Assembly: GCA_049889775.1 (NCBI GenBank)
Contig: JBMHCT010000032.1
Span: forward strand, 62,001 to 126,000
DNA: 64,000 bases
Direction: 5' to 3'
DNA from: Jejuia sp049889775
GTDB taxonomy: Bacteria; Bacteroidota; Bacteroidia; Flavobacteriales; Flavobacteriaceae
Under the pieces are notes generated by a model. It did not search any database, was not told where the DNA came from, and saw only the letters and a program-made list of their open reading frames with translations. The translations under genes were made by a program, and so were the position numbers. How positions within the stretch are numbered: position 1 is the first letter of the stretch; every line of letters begins with the position of its first letter. This document shows, piece by piece, positions 9,816 to 18,147 of the stretch.

Positions 9816-10136
9816 CTACTTCGTTTTTAGACTATCCTCATATTCTATGATAAAAATATCTTCGTTTTCCCGTTTCATGTAATACTCCTCTCTGGCAAAT
9901 TTTTCTAGACCTAATTCAGAATTTAATTCTTTATATTCCTTATCGTCCTTTTCTTTGTTTTTACGATAGTATTCTTTTTCTGTTTCTAAGTCTTCGATTT
10001 CAGTATTTAATTCATTGTGAATAAACCAAGAGTTACTGTCAAAAAAAATCATCCAAACCACAAATAAAATTAGCGCTAAGATGTAAATGTTCTTAAAGGG
10101 TTTAAGATACTTATTGTTAGTTCTTAATTGCTTCAC
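9816..10136 (-). CDS. Septum formation initiator (FtsB/DivIC-like) protein
   Basis: The 106-residue protein has one transmembrane helix (about residues 17-33) followed by a charged coiled coil (about 40-75) and the C-terminal LARE-YYMKRENED pattern of the FtsB/DivIC family. It would act in the division-site FtsB-FtsL-FtsQ type complex. The start is a GTG at 10134-10136, 4 bp after udk. It is in one operon with udk and the mutase genes. Confidence 0.82.
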   Translation of the reverse strand: MKQLRTNNKYLKPFKNIYILALILFVVWMIFFDSNSWFIHNELNTEIEDLETEKEYYRKNKEKDDKEYKELNSELGLEKFAREEYYMKRENEDIFIIEYEDSLKTK

Positions 10137-10140
10137 TCTG

Positions 10141-10746
10141 TTATAGTTTTTCGTTGATTATAGTGCGCACAATATCTATGGCTACGGTGTTATAATGGTT
10201 ATTTGGTATTATAATATCTGCATACTCTTTCATGGGTTCAATAAACTGATCATGCATAGGTTTAAGTGTTGTTTTGTAGCGCGTTAAAACTTCATCTAAA
10301 TCTCTTCCACGTTCAGAAATATCTCGTTTTAGACGCCTAATTAAACGTTCATCACTGTCGGCATGAACAAATATTTTAATGTCGAACATCTCCCTAAGTT
10401 CAGGATTGGTGAGTATTAAAATACCCTCAACAATCATAACTTTCCTAGGGTGTGCTAAAATCGTATCGCCCGTTCTATTATGTTTAACGAACGAATATAC
10501 GGGTTGGTGTATAGGTTCGTTGTTTTTTAGTGCTTTAAGATGTTCTGTTAACAGGTTAAAGTCTATGCTTCTGGGATGATCAAAATTGATCTTAACACGT
10601 TCATCATAACTCAAATGTGATGTGTCTTTATAATAAGAATCCTGCGAAAGTATACCTACTTCACCCTCTGGAAGCTCCTTTAATAATTGATTAACAACGG
10701 TAGTTTTTCCACAGCCAGTGCCTCCTGCAATCCCGATTATAAGCAT
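10141..10746 (-). CDS. udk: Uridine kinase
   Basis: It phosphorylates uridine and cytidine to UMP and CMP in pyrimidine salvage. The 201-residue protein has the P-loop GGTGCGKT (residues 8-15), the SQDSYYKD substrate-binding segment and the FDHPRSID motif of the Udk family, all at normal positions. It is the first gene of a five-gene minus-strand operon ending with mutB. Confidence 0.95.
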   Translation of the reverse strand: MLIIGIAGGTGCGKTTVVNQLLKELPEGEVGILSQDSYYKDTSHLSYDERVKINFDHPRSIDFNLLTEHLKALKNNEPIHQPVYSFVKHNRTGDTILAHPRKVMIVEGILILTNPELREMFDIKIFVHADSDERLIRRLKRDISERGRDLDEVLTRYKTTLKPMHDQFIEPMKEYADIIIPNNHYNTVAIDIVRTIINEKL

Positions 10747-10813
10747 AGTTGTTCACATTTAAGCAATGTAAACAAATTTAAGAAATGTGATGGAATGAAA
10801 ACTAAAAACAGAT

Positions 10814-11218
10814 TTATTTTTTCACTTTGGAAACTTCTTCAACGGTGACTATATTCTTATCAGAATTCCCCCAGCTATTATTAATATAGTTCATTACATC
10901 GGCAACTTCTTCATCATCTAAACCCAAAGGTGCCATATAGCCATTATATGTATTTCCGTTAACAACAATTTCTCCTTTTTGGCCGTACTTGATACCTTTA
11001 ATACTGCCTTCCCTATTATTTTTTAGATAATCTGAATTGGCTAAAGGTGGAAATGTAGCCGCAATACCTTCGCCATTAGCCATATGGCAGTTGATGCAAA
11101 AGTCTGCATAAATTTCACTGCCTCTTTCAATACTTTCTTGTAGTTTGTCTTGATTGGTAATTTTAAATATGCCAAAGGTACTTATGACGCTAACTATAGT
11201 AATAATAACAAATTTCAT
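10814..11218 (-). CDS. Exported c-type cytochrome
   Basis: This small mono-heme cytochrome c of 134 residues has an N-terminal hydrophobic signal/anchor (residues 2-18). The heme-attachment motif is CINCH (Cys41, Cys44, His45), and a likely axial Met lies at residue 95 in GYMAPL. It lies 9 bp downstream of the PQQ-type dehydrogenase, so it is the likely electron acceptor of that enzyme in the periplasm. The C-terminal lysine-rich tail carries no other domain. Confidence 0.9.
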   Translation of the reverse strand: MKFVIITIVSVISTFGIFKITNQDKLQESIERGSEIYADFCINCHMANGEGIAATFPPLANSDYLKNNREGSIKGIKYGQKGEIVVNGNTYNGYMAPLGLDDEEVADVMNYINNSWGNSDKNIVTVEEVSKVKK

Positions 11219-11227
11219 CTATAATTT

Positions 11228-12355
11228 TTAAAAAGAGTCTGGAATAATTCTTACGATACCCACATTCTCAACACCTGCATAAAGGTAACCATCCGGCGCT
11301 AATTTTATGTTTCTAAAACGCCCTAAACCCTCAAATAGTTTTTCACGGTTTACAACTTTGGCATTTTTAATGACCAATCGCTCTAAATATTCAAATTTTA
11401 AGGAGCCCACAAGTAAACTTCCATTCCAATCTGGATATCTTTCAGAATCAACAAATGCCATACCACAAGGAGCGATAGAAGGCACCCAATAAAATAAAGG
11501 TTGTTCCATCCCTTCCTTTTCGCTAATTTCTGTGAAAGTTGTACCGCTGTAATTTATGCCATATGAAATGACAGGCCATCCATAATTCTTGCCTTTTTTG
11601 ATGATATTAATTTCATCACCGCCTCGAGGTCCATGCTCATGCGTCCAAATATCTCCAGTTTTTGGGTGCTTAATCATACCTTGTGGATTCCGATGTCCGT
11701 AACTATAAATTGCAGTTTTGGCTCCGTTTTCATTTATAAATGGATTGTCTTTCGGAATACTGCCGTCATCATGTAATCTATAAATTTTTCCACCATCACG
11801 GGTAATATCTTGCGGATTTACATCCCGGTTGCCACGATCTCCAATAGAAAAATATAAATAGCCTTCATTATTAAATTCTATTCTAGAACCCCAGTGCTGC
11901 CCTTTTTTTGTATTACCTTCACCCTTGTAAAGATGTTGAATTTCTGTTAAGGTATTGTCGTTTAGTTTGCCTCTAATAAGGGCCGTATGTCCACCATCTC
12001 CTTCACCTTCAGAAGAACCATAGGTGAAATATATCCAACCATTGGTTTCATAATTAGGATGTAATTTTACATCCAATAAGCCACCTTGTCCTCGTACATA
12101 AATGTCAGGAAATCCCGAAATTTCACTTTTTTTACCTTCTTTAAAATGAATTAATCTACCATCTTTCTCTGTTACTAATATGCTTCCATTAGGAAAAAAC
12201 TCCATACCCCAAGGGATGTTTAATTCTGGTACTACAACTTCTGTGGTATATTTAATTTTCGCAGGTGTTTTAGCTTCAATTTCAGAAGGTTTTTGCTGTG
12301 CGCAGGAGCAAAACGAGATTAAAGTAATGGCTAAAAAGAAGAAGACCTGTTTCAT
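11228..12355 (-). CDS. PQQ-dependent sugar (aldose/sorbosone-type) dehydrogenase, lipoprotein
   Basis: This six-bladed beta-propeller of 375 residues belongs to the soluble glucose/aldose dehydrogenase family. It would oxidise sugars at C1 in the periplasm and pass electrons to a cytochrome. Visible signatures are GHRNPQGM and HGPRGGDEIN, the usual cofactor/substrate-site blocks, and HWGSRI. The signal has two candidate lipobox cysteines (Cys16 and Cys18). It shares an operon with the cytochrome c downstream and a TonB-dependent receptor upstream. No PQQ biosynthesis genes are present, so the cofactor may be imported. PQQ use is inferred from the family only. Confidence 0.87.
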   Translation of the reverse strand: MKQVFFFLAITLISFCSCAQQKPSEIEAKTPAKIKYTTEVVVPELNIPWGMEFFPNGSILVTEKDGRLIHFKEGKKSEISGFPDIYVRGQGGLLDVKLHPNYETNGWIYFTYGSSEGEGDGGHTALIRGKLNDNTLTEIQHLYKGEGNTKKGQHWGSRIEFNNEGYLYFSIGDRGNRDVNPQDITRDGGKIYRLHDDGSIPKDNPFINENGAKTAIYSYGHRNPQGMIKHPKTGDIWTHEHGPRGGDEINIIKKGKNYGWPVISYGINYSGTTFTEISEKEGMEQPLFYWVPSIAPCGMAFVDSERYPDWNGSLLVGSLKFEYLERLVIKNAKVVNREKLFEGLGRFRNIKLAPDGYLYAGVENVGIVRIIPDSF

Positions 12356-12385
12356 AGATGCTAATATTTTAAGAGTAAAGATACG

Positions 12386-14665
12386 TTAAAACCTATAATT
12401 TAAAGATAGTGCAGAATAATAATTAATAGGATTACCAGGGTAGTAGTATCTGGGTAAATTACCGCCAAAACCTTGGGCATTTATTAAAATTTGGGACGCA
12501 TAAACTTCATCAAAAATATTATTTACACCAAAAAATATATTGAAATTTAAGGTATTACCCAATCTTGTTTTATAGCCAAACTTACAATTTGAAATATTAT
12601 AACTTTCACTAAATATATTATTACTGTCAGTTATTGGCATTTGCCCAATATATTGGTAATTGAAGTTACCATAGAAGCCAAAGGCGGTATTGAAATCTAA
12701 ACCAAGATTAAGGACATCAGAAGGTACCCCCGTTAATTTATTTCCTGAGAAGTCATTATCGCCATCTACAAAATCCTTGAATTTGTAGTTATTGAAAACA
12801 TAGCTTCCGAAAAGTGATAATTGAACACTATTTGAACTCAGAATACGGTAATCTATATCTGCTTCTATACCATCATGGTGGGTTCTTCCAGCGTTAATTC
12901 CTATAAATTCGTCTTGCGATGTTCTTCTAGCAACTAAGAGATTTTTTATAGATAATCTATAGGCAGAAATAGTGTATGACAATTTTTGTTGAAATGCAGA
13001 TCCGCTCACACCAATTTCAAAATTCCAACCAGTTTCTGGATTTAAATTATTGTTTATTTGCCCGTCGGGTAGAAGCACTTCTTGAAGGGAAAGTGGAGAG
13101 AATCCATGGCTTATATTAGCATATATATTTGAGTTTTTATTCAATTTTTGAAGGATACCTAATTTAGGTGAGAGTATGCCTTTAAATTTAAAGATACCTG
13201 ATTCGTTTAGATTTTCGGTTGATACTGGAAATCTATCTTCTAAATTATATGAGGTTTTGTTGAAGTTAGCACCCAGCACAAGCTCTGTTTTTTGAGAAAT
13301 ACCATATCTGCTTTCAATAAATACATTATAGTATTGTCTTTTTTCTTTAAAATTTGACAGGTTTTCTCCTTGTATACTAACAGTGCCACTCGGGAAATCC
13401 CGATATAAATTTTCAAAAGTTTGATACTTGTATTCATCTTTAAAAAACTCTAAACCCACTATCCATTTGATTGGTTTTTCTTGAATTTTGAAATTCCCTG
13501 AATAAGTATGCCTCAATCCATAACCCAACTCTTTTTCTTCTAAAATATTGAAAGGACGCGGTTCAAATGAATTTCTAAATGAAGTAAACAAGCTTGTGTT
13601 CTGAGCGAATTTGGTATTGAATTTATGTTTTAATGACATGCCAAAAATACCACGCTTAGTGTCTTCAAAGCCCTGCGACGTGCGCCATGTAAAAGCAGCA
13701 GATTCTGGATTATCTCTAAAATCATTTACATTTAAGGAACTTGGGATAAACGCCTTTAAATCTGAAAATAAACCTAAAATTGAAATTTCACTTTTAGAAC
13801 TAAGTTGATGACTGGTATTTAAGGTTATGGTCTGTCTTTTATACTCGTTATTATCTCGATATCCATCGCTACCAGTGATACTGTAGGCGAGCTTAATATT
13901 ACTTTTTTGATTGGAATACCCAAACTGCGAAAGATATTTGATTAAACCGAAGGTACCTGTTGTAACCTCATTTGCTAAAGTACTTTTATTACTAGCTTGC
14001 TTAGGGATTAATTGAATGACACCACCCAAACCTGCACCATAAATACTGGAAGTAGCGCCTTTAATAATTTCCACCCTTGAGATTGCTCCGAGTTCAAAAT
14101 CCTCCAAACTTGTTTCTCCGCTGCCATTGGTGAGAGGAATATTGTTGTAGTAAGCTCTAATTTTTGAAGTACCAAACAAATTACGCGAGCCCACACCTCT
14201 AATGGTAATTCTATTAGTGTTTAAAGCGCCAGTTTGCATAAAAACCCCAGGAACTCTGTTGATACTTTCGTTCAAATTTATAGTATTCCCTCTTTCAATA
14301 TCGGATGCCGTTATCAGGCCAACACTAGATGTTGATGCTTTTACTTCGATTGGTATATAATTGCTAAAAACGACAACTTCGTTTAATTTACTAGGTTGTT
14401 TAATTAGTTGTATAACATAGCTCTCGTTTTTGTTAAGCTTCAATTTTTTAGTAAAATAACCCTCCTTAGTAAATTGGTATGACCCTGTTTTGGATATCTC
14501 AAAAAGTCCATCTGTGCTGAATTGTAAAGTGCCTGATTCGATATTTTCTACGGAAATATTTACTAAAAGGTTATTGTTTTTAGCATCGACAATTTTATTT
14601 TGAGAATGGTTTAACTGAATAAAGATCAGGAATAAGAGGGGTGTTAAGTATTTGGTTTTTTTCAA
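12386..14665 (-). CDS. TonB-dependent outer-membrane receptor
   Basis: This is an outer-membrane beta-barrel transporter of about 759 residues. It has a signal peptide, a short carboxypeptidase-like N-terminal domain and a plug domain (VGLITASDIERGNTINLNES, then ITIRGVGSR and IYGAGLGGVI). A long barrel ends in an aromatic residue (LNYRF). No ATG exists near the N-terminus. The TTG at 14663-14665 gives a clean signal peptide (MKKTKYLTPLLFLIFIQLNHS) and is preferred to the TTG at 14737. It stands directly upstream of the PQQ-type dehydrogenase and cytochrome c, suggesting import of PQQ or of a related small substrate. No SusD partner is present. Confidence 0.88.
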   Translation of the reverse strand: MKKTKYLTPLLFLIFIQLNHSQNKIVDAKNNNLLVNISVENIESGTLQFSTDGLFEISKTGSYQFTKEGYFTKKLKLNKNESYVIQLIKQPSKLNEVVVFSNYIPIEVKASTSSVGLITASDIERGNTINLNESINRVPGVFMQTGALNTNRITIRGVGSRNLFGTSKIRAYYNNIPLTNGSGETSLEDFELGAISRVEIIKGATSSIYGAGLGGVIQLIPKQASNKSTLANEVTTGTFGLIKYLSQFGYSNQKSNIKLAYSITGSDGYRDNNEYKRQTITLNTSHQLSSKSEISILGLFSDLKAFIPSSLNVNDFRDNPESAAFTWRTSQGFEDTKRGIFGMSLKHKFNTKFAQNTSLFTSFRNSFEPRPFNILEEKELGYGLRHTYSGNFKIQEKPIKWIVGLEFFKDEYKYQTFENLYRDFPSGTVSIQGENLSNFKEKRQYYNVFIESRYGISQKTELVLGANFNKTSYNLEDRFPVSTENLNESGIFKFKGILSPKLGILQKLNKNSNIYANISHGFSPLSLQEVLLPDGQINNNLNPETGWNFEIGVSGSAFQQKLSYTISAYRLSIKNLLVARRTSQDEFIGINAGRTHHDGIEADIDYRILSSNSVQLSLFGSYVFNNYKFKDFVDGDNDFSGNKLTGVPSDVLNLGLDFNTAFGFYGNFNYQYIGQMPITDSNNIFSESYNISNCKFGYKTRLGNTLNFNIFFGVNNIFDEVYASQILINAQGFGGNLPRYYYPGNPINYYSALSLNYRF

Positions 14666-14753
14666 TTTGGAAAAGTAGTCGTTTAATACAAGTACAACGA
14701 AAGTAAAACTAAATTTTTTGTAAAAAAAGTGTATCAAAACTAACTAAAAGATA

Positions 14754-14761
14754 TATATTTG
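14754..14761 (+). promoter_or_regulatory. -7 promoter element for tRNA-Pro(TGG)
   Basis: TATATTTG matches TAnnTTTG and lies 21 bp before the mature tRNA, leaving a short 5' leader. No clear TTG box is seen at the usual distance. Confidence 0.5.
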
Positions 14762-14782
14762 CATCCGTTTTGATAACCACTT

Positions 14783-14857
14783 CGGGGTGTAGCGTAGCCC
14801 GGTTATCGCGCCGCGTTTGGGACGCGGAGGTCGCAGGTTCGAATCCTGCCACCCCGA
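14783..14857 (+). tRNA. tRNA-Pro, anticodon TGG
   Basis: The 75-nt cloverleaf has a 7-bp acceptor stem CGGGGTG/CACCCCG and a 5-bp anticodon stem CCGCG/CGCGG. The loop is TTTGGGA (anticodon 14818-14820), and the T arm contains GGTTCGAATCC. The discriminator is A and CCA is not encoded. It reads CCA (and by wobble CCG) proline codons. Confidence 0.96.
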
Positions 14858-14860
14858 CGA

Positions 14861-14893
14861 AAGAGTTGAATCTTACGGTTCAGCTCTTTTTTA
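14861..14893 (+). terminator. Intrinsic terminator after tRNA-Pro(TGG)
   Basis: A 10-bp stem AAGAGTTGAA/TTCAGCTCTT (one G-T pair) with an 8-nt loop is followed by a T-run. The 3' end touches the stop codon of the convergent dehydrogenase gene. Confidence 0.75.
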
Positions 14894-15856
14894 TTTGTTC
14901 ACTACATTAATAACTTCACCAGCCAAAAAAGCCTTTAGGTTTTCCACGGTAGTTTTCATCAATCTTCGTCTCGCTTCTTTTGAAGCCCACGCAATATGTG
15001 GCGTTATAATACAGTTTTTAGCATTCAAAAGCGGATTACTGGGATTCATCGGTTCTTCCGAAATAACATCCAAAGCAGCGCCAGCTAATTTACCTGAATT
15101 CAAAGCAGTGGTTAGGTCTTCTTCATTTACCAATGGACCCCTTGAAGTGTTAATGAGAAAAGCCCCATCTTTCATCTTTTGGATGTTTTGTTGGTTTATG
15201 ATGCCTTTGGTTTCATCAGTTAAAGGACAGTGCAAACTCACGAAATCTGAGCCCGCTAATAATTTATCTAGAGAAACAAACTTTAAGTTCTCACTTTCAA
15301 ACTTATTGTAAACGGTTCTATTGTAAACCAAAATTTGCATACCAAAGGCCTCAGCAATTTTTGCAGTGGCTTTACCAATTTTACCAAAACCAATTAGGCC
15401 CAACGTTTTACCATGCAGTTCAATTAACGGCGAATTCCAATATGAAAAGTCGTTGCTTTTTATCCAATCTCCATTTTGTACTGATGTGTTATGGTCTCCA
15501 ATATGGTGGCATAATTCAAGTACTAATGCCACAGTAAATTGTGCAACTGCTTTAGAACTATAATCAGGCACGTTGGTAACAACTATGCCTTTCGCTTTTG
15601 CAGTGTTAACATCTACAACATTGTAACCAGTAGCTAAAATACCAATGTATTTTAATGAAGTGGTCATATTTAAGACTTCCTCATTTAAAGGTGTTTTGTT
15701 AGTAAAAACGATATCAGCATCTCCTATATGCTTTATAATATCTTTACAATTGTAAGGTGTTCTGTCAAAAACGGTGAGGTCTCCTAAATTCTCTAATTCT
15801 TTCCAGCTTAAATCTCCCGGGTTGAGGGTGTAACCATCTAAAACTACTATTTTCAT
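14891..15856 (-). CDS. D-2-hydroxyacid dehydrogenase (glycerate dehydrogenase-like)
   Basis: This NAD(P)-dependent cytoplasmic enzyme reduces 2-keto acids such as hydroxypyruvate to D-2-hydroxy acids. The 321-residue protein shows the Rossmann motif GLIGFGKIGKATA, the NTSRGPLVNEEDL block with the catalytic Arg, the downstream Glu in VISEEPM and the catalytic His in TPHIAW. This is the complete Arg-Glu-His set. The substrate cannot be fixed from sequence; the glycerate/hydroxypyruvate type is the best match. It is a single gene, convergent with the tRNA. Confidence 0.88.
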   Translation of the reverse strand: MKIVVLDGYTLNPGDLSWKELENLGDLTVFDRTPYNCKDIIKHIGDADIVFTNKTPLNEEVLNMTTSLKYIGILATGYNVVDVNTAKAKGIVVTNVPDYSSKAVAQFTVALVLELCHHIGDHNTSVQNGDWIKSNDFSYWNSPLIELHGKTLGLIGFGKIGKATAKIAEAFGMQILVYNRTVYNKFESENLKFVSLDKLLAGSDFVSLHCPLTDETKGIINQQNIQKMKDGAFLINTSRGPLVNEEDLTTALNSGKLAGAALDVISEEPMNPSNPLLNAKNCIITPHIAWASKEARRRLMKTTVENLKAFLAGEVINVVNK

Positions 15857-15901
15857 GGTTGCGAAGATAGTATATTTTGTAATGGATAACCCTATGAGAA
15901 C

Positions 15902-16375
15902 CTACTCTAATCTTATGTAGTTTTCTGCAAATAATGGGTGTCCATCGGCATCAAATTGAATTTGACTGAATTTATTAGCCTCCAAATCATAGTGAAAGGT
16001 GAATTTTGGATTTTTGGAAATATATTTACTCATTTCTACAGATCCATATTCAAGCTCCTCTGTAAGCAAACTATCTGTTAAGGTGTAATGCCCATAACCA
16101 AACCACTCCGTAGAATCTATCGCAATATTTCTGCACCACATTACTTTTGTAGGTGTAAATATTTTAATATGTCTATTGGCTTCAGAAGAAGAGAAACTAT
16201 CGCTTACTTTCCCGTCGCTATCATAGTTGTAAAAACTGGTACGCTCCCAAGCACCTATTAATGAAGGCTTTTCTTGTTGATCCTGTATTTCTAGAGGTTC
16301 AGGTGTTTTAGACGTGTTATTACAGGAAAAAAATAAAGAAATAAGAAGAAATGTTAAGAAAGCATTTGATTTCAT
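15902..16375 (-). CDS. Small lipoprotein with lipocalin-like fold
   Basis: The 157-residue protein has a lipobox LFFSC (Cys18) and, after a linker, LIGAWERTSFYN. That block is the usual opening of lipocalin-like/DUF4488-type domains in Bacteroidetes. Alternating beta-strand patterns follow, with a terminal YIRLE. The role is unknown; such proteins are envelope-anchored and may bind small ligands. It is a single gene, 45 bp upstream (5') of the dehydrogenase gene's start on the same strand. Confidence 0.65.
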   Translation of the reverse strand: MKSNAFLTFLLISLFFSCNNTSKTPEPLEIQDQQEKPSLIGAWERTSFYNYDSDGKVSDSFSSSEANRHIKIFTPTKVMWCRNIAIDSTEWFGYGHYTLTDSLLTEELEYGSVEMSKYISKNPKFTFHYDLEANKFSQIQFDADGHPLFAENYIRLE

Positions 16376-16718
16376 AATTATTTAGTTTAATTGGTTTCCA
16401 ACAATTTACAAAAAAAATGAGTTTGTTTAACCAATGATTAATTTTATGTTTAGACTTTTGGGTTCATGAAAATGTAATTGTTTATGGTTCTTTTCACGAT
16501 TAAGTTCACAGGAAAAGGGCTTAAGTAATCATTAAATGTTAGGTAGATTTGGAAAAGTCAATTACTGGATATTTTAAATTATTCAGTTGAAAAATTTTAA
16601 ATTGAGGTGGCTTTTTTTTGAAATAGAATGCACTTATCAAAGCATAGGTAGTGTTAATAACTTCTATGTAAGGATTGCATCAAAAACTCTACTTTTGTTT
16701 AATTAAATTGATACGATT
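16376..16718. other. Divergent intergenic region between the lipoprotein gene and trxB
   Basis: This 343-bp non-coding stretch is AT-rich. It holds two plus-strand -7 boxes, TAGATTTG (16544-16551) and TACTTTTG (16690-16697). I see no convincing ORF, RNA gene or strong hairpin. The first box could serve a 5' leader or a small RNA, but no terminator follows it before trxB. Confidence 0.6.
16690..16697 (+). promoter_or_regulatory. -7 promoter element for trxB
   Basis: TACTTTTG matches TAnnTTTG, 21 bp before the trxB ATG, so the expected 5' UTR is only about 15 nt. No good -33 TTG lies at 18-22 bp spacing. Confidence 0.5.
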
Positions 16719-17699
16719 ATGACAGAAGATATAGAAAGATTGCAATGTTTGATTATTGGTTCTGGACCAGCAGGTTATACCGCGGCAATTTATGCAGCAA
16801 GAGCTAATATGAAGCCTGTTTTATACCAAGGCACACAACCAGGTGGACAATTAACAACTACAAATGAAGTTGAAAACTTCCCAGGCTATCCAGAAGGAAT
16901 TACAGGACCTGAAATGATGTTGCAACTGCAAGCACAAGCGCAACGTTTTGAAACCGATGTAAGAGACGGTTGGATTACTAAAGTAGATTTTTCTGGTGAT
17001 GTGCACAAAGTATGGGTGAACGATGTAAAAGAAATTCACGCTGATACAGTGATTATTTCAACTGGAGCATCAGCAAAATATTTGGGCTTAGATTCTGAGC
17101 AAAAATACTTAAAACTTGGTGGCGGGGTTTCAGCCTGTGCCGTTTGTGATGGTTTTTTCTACAGGAATCAGGAAGTAGTTATTGTTGGAGCAGGGGATTC
17201 CGCTTGCGAGGAAGCACATTACTTATCCAAGCTTTGTAAAAAGGTAACCATGTTAGTAAGACGTGATGAGTTTAGAGCATCAAAAATTATGGAAGCTCGT
17301 GTTAGAAACACCGAAAATATTGAGATTCTGTTCAACACTGAAACTGATGAGGTTTTGGGCGACGGACAAGTTGTAAATGGTGTAAGCGTGTTTAATAACA
17401 AAACGGGAGAGAAGAACATTATTGAAGCAACAGGTTTTTTTGTAGCCATTGGTCACAAACCAAATACAGATATTTTCAAGGATTACTTGGATTTAGATGA
17501 AACTGGTTATATCATCAATGTACCAGGAACATCAAAAACAAATGTAGAAGGTGTTTTTGTTTCCGGTGATGCTGCAGATCATGTGTATAGACAAGCTGTT
17601 ACCGCGGCAGGAACTGGTTGTATGGCAGCTTTAGATGCTGAGCGTTATCTAGCAGCAAAAGATTCTACTTTTGAAGTGTCTACTTCAACGTACAACTAA
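16719..17699 (+). CDS. trxB: Thioredoxin-disulfide reductase
   Basis: This flavoenzyme transfers electrons from NADPH to thioredoxin. The 326-residue protein has the FAD-binding GSGPAGYTAAIYAARA near the N-terminus and the redox-active CAVC motif near residue 137. Further signatures are the NADPH-binding GAGDSACEEA and the C-terminal FVSGDAAD flavin block. All are at normal spacing for low-molecular-weight TrxB. It is monocistronic, with a promoter just upstream and a terminator after it. Confidence 0.96.
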   Translation: MTEDIERLQCLIIGSGPAGYTAAIYAARANMKPVLYQGTQPGGQLTTTNEVENFPGYPEGITGPEMMLQLQAQAQRFETDVRDGWITKVDFSGDVHKVWVNDVKEIHADTVIISTGASAKYLGLDSEQKYLKLGGGVSACAVCDGFFYRNQEVVIVGAGDSACEEAHYLSKLCKKVTMLVRRDEFRASKIMEARVRNTENIEILFNTETDEVLGDGQVVNGVSVFNNKTGEKNIIEATGFFVAIGHKPNTDIFKDYLDLDETGYIINVPGTSKTNVEGVFVSGDAADHVYRQAVTAAGTGCMAALDAERYLAAKDSTFEVSTSTYN

Positions 17700-17719
17700 G
17701 ATTTTTAGTATAAATTGAG

Positions 17720-17748
17720 AAGCCAAAGTTTAATCGCTTTGGCTTTTC
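17720..17748 (+). terminator. Intrinsic terminator of trxB
   Basis: Stem AAGCCAAAG (17720-17728) pairs with CTTTGGCTT (17737-17745), with an 8-nt loop and a following short T-run. Confidence 0.8.
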
Positions 17749-17791
17749 TATTTTCTAAAAATGTATTTTCTTTGAAAACTATTTTAAAATT

Positions 17792-17866
17792 CGGGATGTG
17801 GCGCAGTCCGGTTAGCGTACACGGCTGGGGGCCGTGTGGTCGCAGGTTCAAATCCTGTCATCCCGA
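17792..17866 (+). tRNA. tRNA-Pro, anticodon GGG
   Basis: The 75-nt cloverleaf has acceptor stem CGGGATG/CATCCCG, anticodon stem CACGG/CCGTG and loop CTGGGGG (anticodon 17827-17829). The T arm contains GGTTCAAATCC. The discriminator is A and no CCA is encoded. It reads CCC and CCU and complements the TGG isoacceptor 3 kb upstream. Confidence 0.96.
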
Positions 17867-17873
17867 CAAATAG

Positions 17874-17904
17874 ATGCCTGACTTCTATGAAGTCAGGCAT
17901 TTTT
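17874..17904 (+). terminator. Intrinsic terminator after tRNA-Pro(GGG)
   Basis: A perfect 12-bp stem (17874-17885 with 17889-17900) and 3-nt loop are followed by five T. Confidence 0.85.
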
Positions 17905-17957
17905 ATTTTGAATTGAGACCAAGTTTTACTTGGGAGAAAGATCAAAATAAAATTTGC

Positions 17958-17977
17958 CCAAATGCGCTAGCATTTGG
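17958..17977. promoter_or_regulatory. Perfect 8-bp palindrome upstream of the sulfatase island (possible operator)
   Basis: CCAAATGC, a 4-bp spacer GCTA and GCATTTGG form a perfect inverted repeat about 50 bp upstream of the next -7 box. There is no T-run, so it is not a terminator. The size and position fit a dimeric regulator site. No regulator gene is adjacent. Confidence 0.35.
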
Positions 17978-18027
17978 CATCTAGTTGCAACATAAGCGAT
18001 GTAAAAGGATTATCAAAATCCTGTCAT

Positions 18028-18035
18028 TATATTTG
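18028..18035 (+). promoter_or_regulatory. -7 promoter element for the sulfatase-island leader
   Basis: TATATTTG is a perfect TAnnTTTG match about 140 bp before the first sulfatase start. Transcription from it would give a leader with a mini-ORF and two hairpins. Confidence 0.5.
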
Positions 18036-18046
18036 CCACATATAAG

Positions 18047-18097
18047 ATGAAAAAAGATTATTCAAATCCATTAGTCTTTAAAATCATAAAAACATAA
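18047..18097 (+). CDS. Possible 16-residue leader peptide
   Basis: An ATG about 12 bp after the -7 box opens MKKDYSNPLVFKIIKT and a stop. The stop codon overlaps the 5' arm of a terminator-like hairpin. The gene is too short to judge by coding statistics. The arrangement promoter, mini-ORF, hairpin with U-run, then structural gene is that of a translational attenuator, but it could equally be a chance ORF in a small RNA. Confidence 0.3.
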   Translation: MKKDYSNPLVFKIIKT

Positions 18098-18121
18098 AGC
18101 TTTTAATATTAAAGGCTTTTT
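18096..18121 (+). terminator. Terminator-like hairpin in the sulfatase leader
   Basis: Arms AAAGCTTTTAAT (18096-18107) and ATTAAAGGCTTT (18108-18119) pair with one wobble, allowing a few central bases for the loop, and run into five T. It lies between the leader promoter and the sulfatase, so it may cut transcription short or end a small RNA of about 80 nt. Confidence 0.5.
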
Positions 18122-18128
18122 GTTTGAA

Positions 18129-18147
18129 TAGATGTCGCAAACATCTA
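18129..18147 (+). promoter_or_regulatory. Second hairpin just upstream of the first sulfatase
   Basis: A 7-bp stem TAGATGT/ACATCTA with a 5-nt loop lies 30 bp before the sulfatase ATG, directly after the terminator-like hairpin. It may be an anti-terminator part or a 5' stabiliser. Confidence 0.35.

Noticed and set aside
14817..15311. Plus-strand open frame overlapping the tRNA-Pro 3' half
   Set aside because: It runs through a tRNA and antisense to a well-recognised dehydrogenase; it has no family pattern and no start signal.
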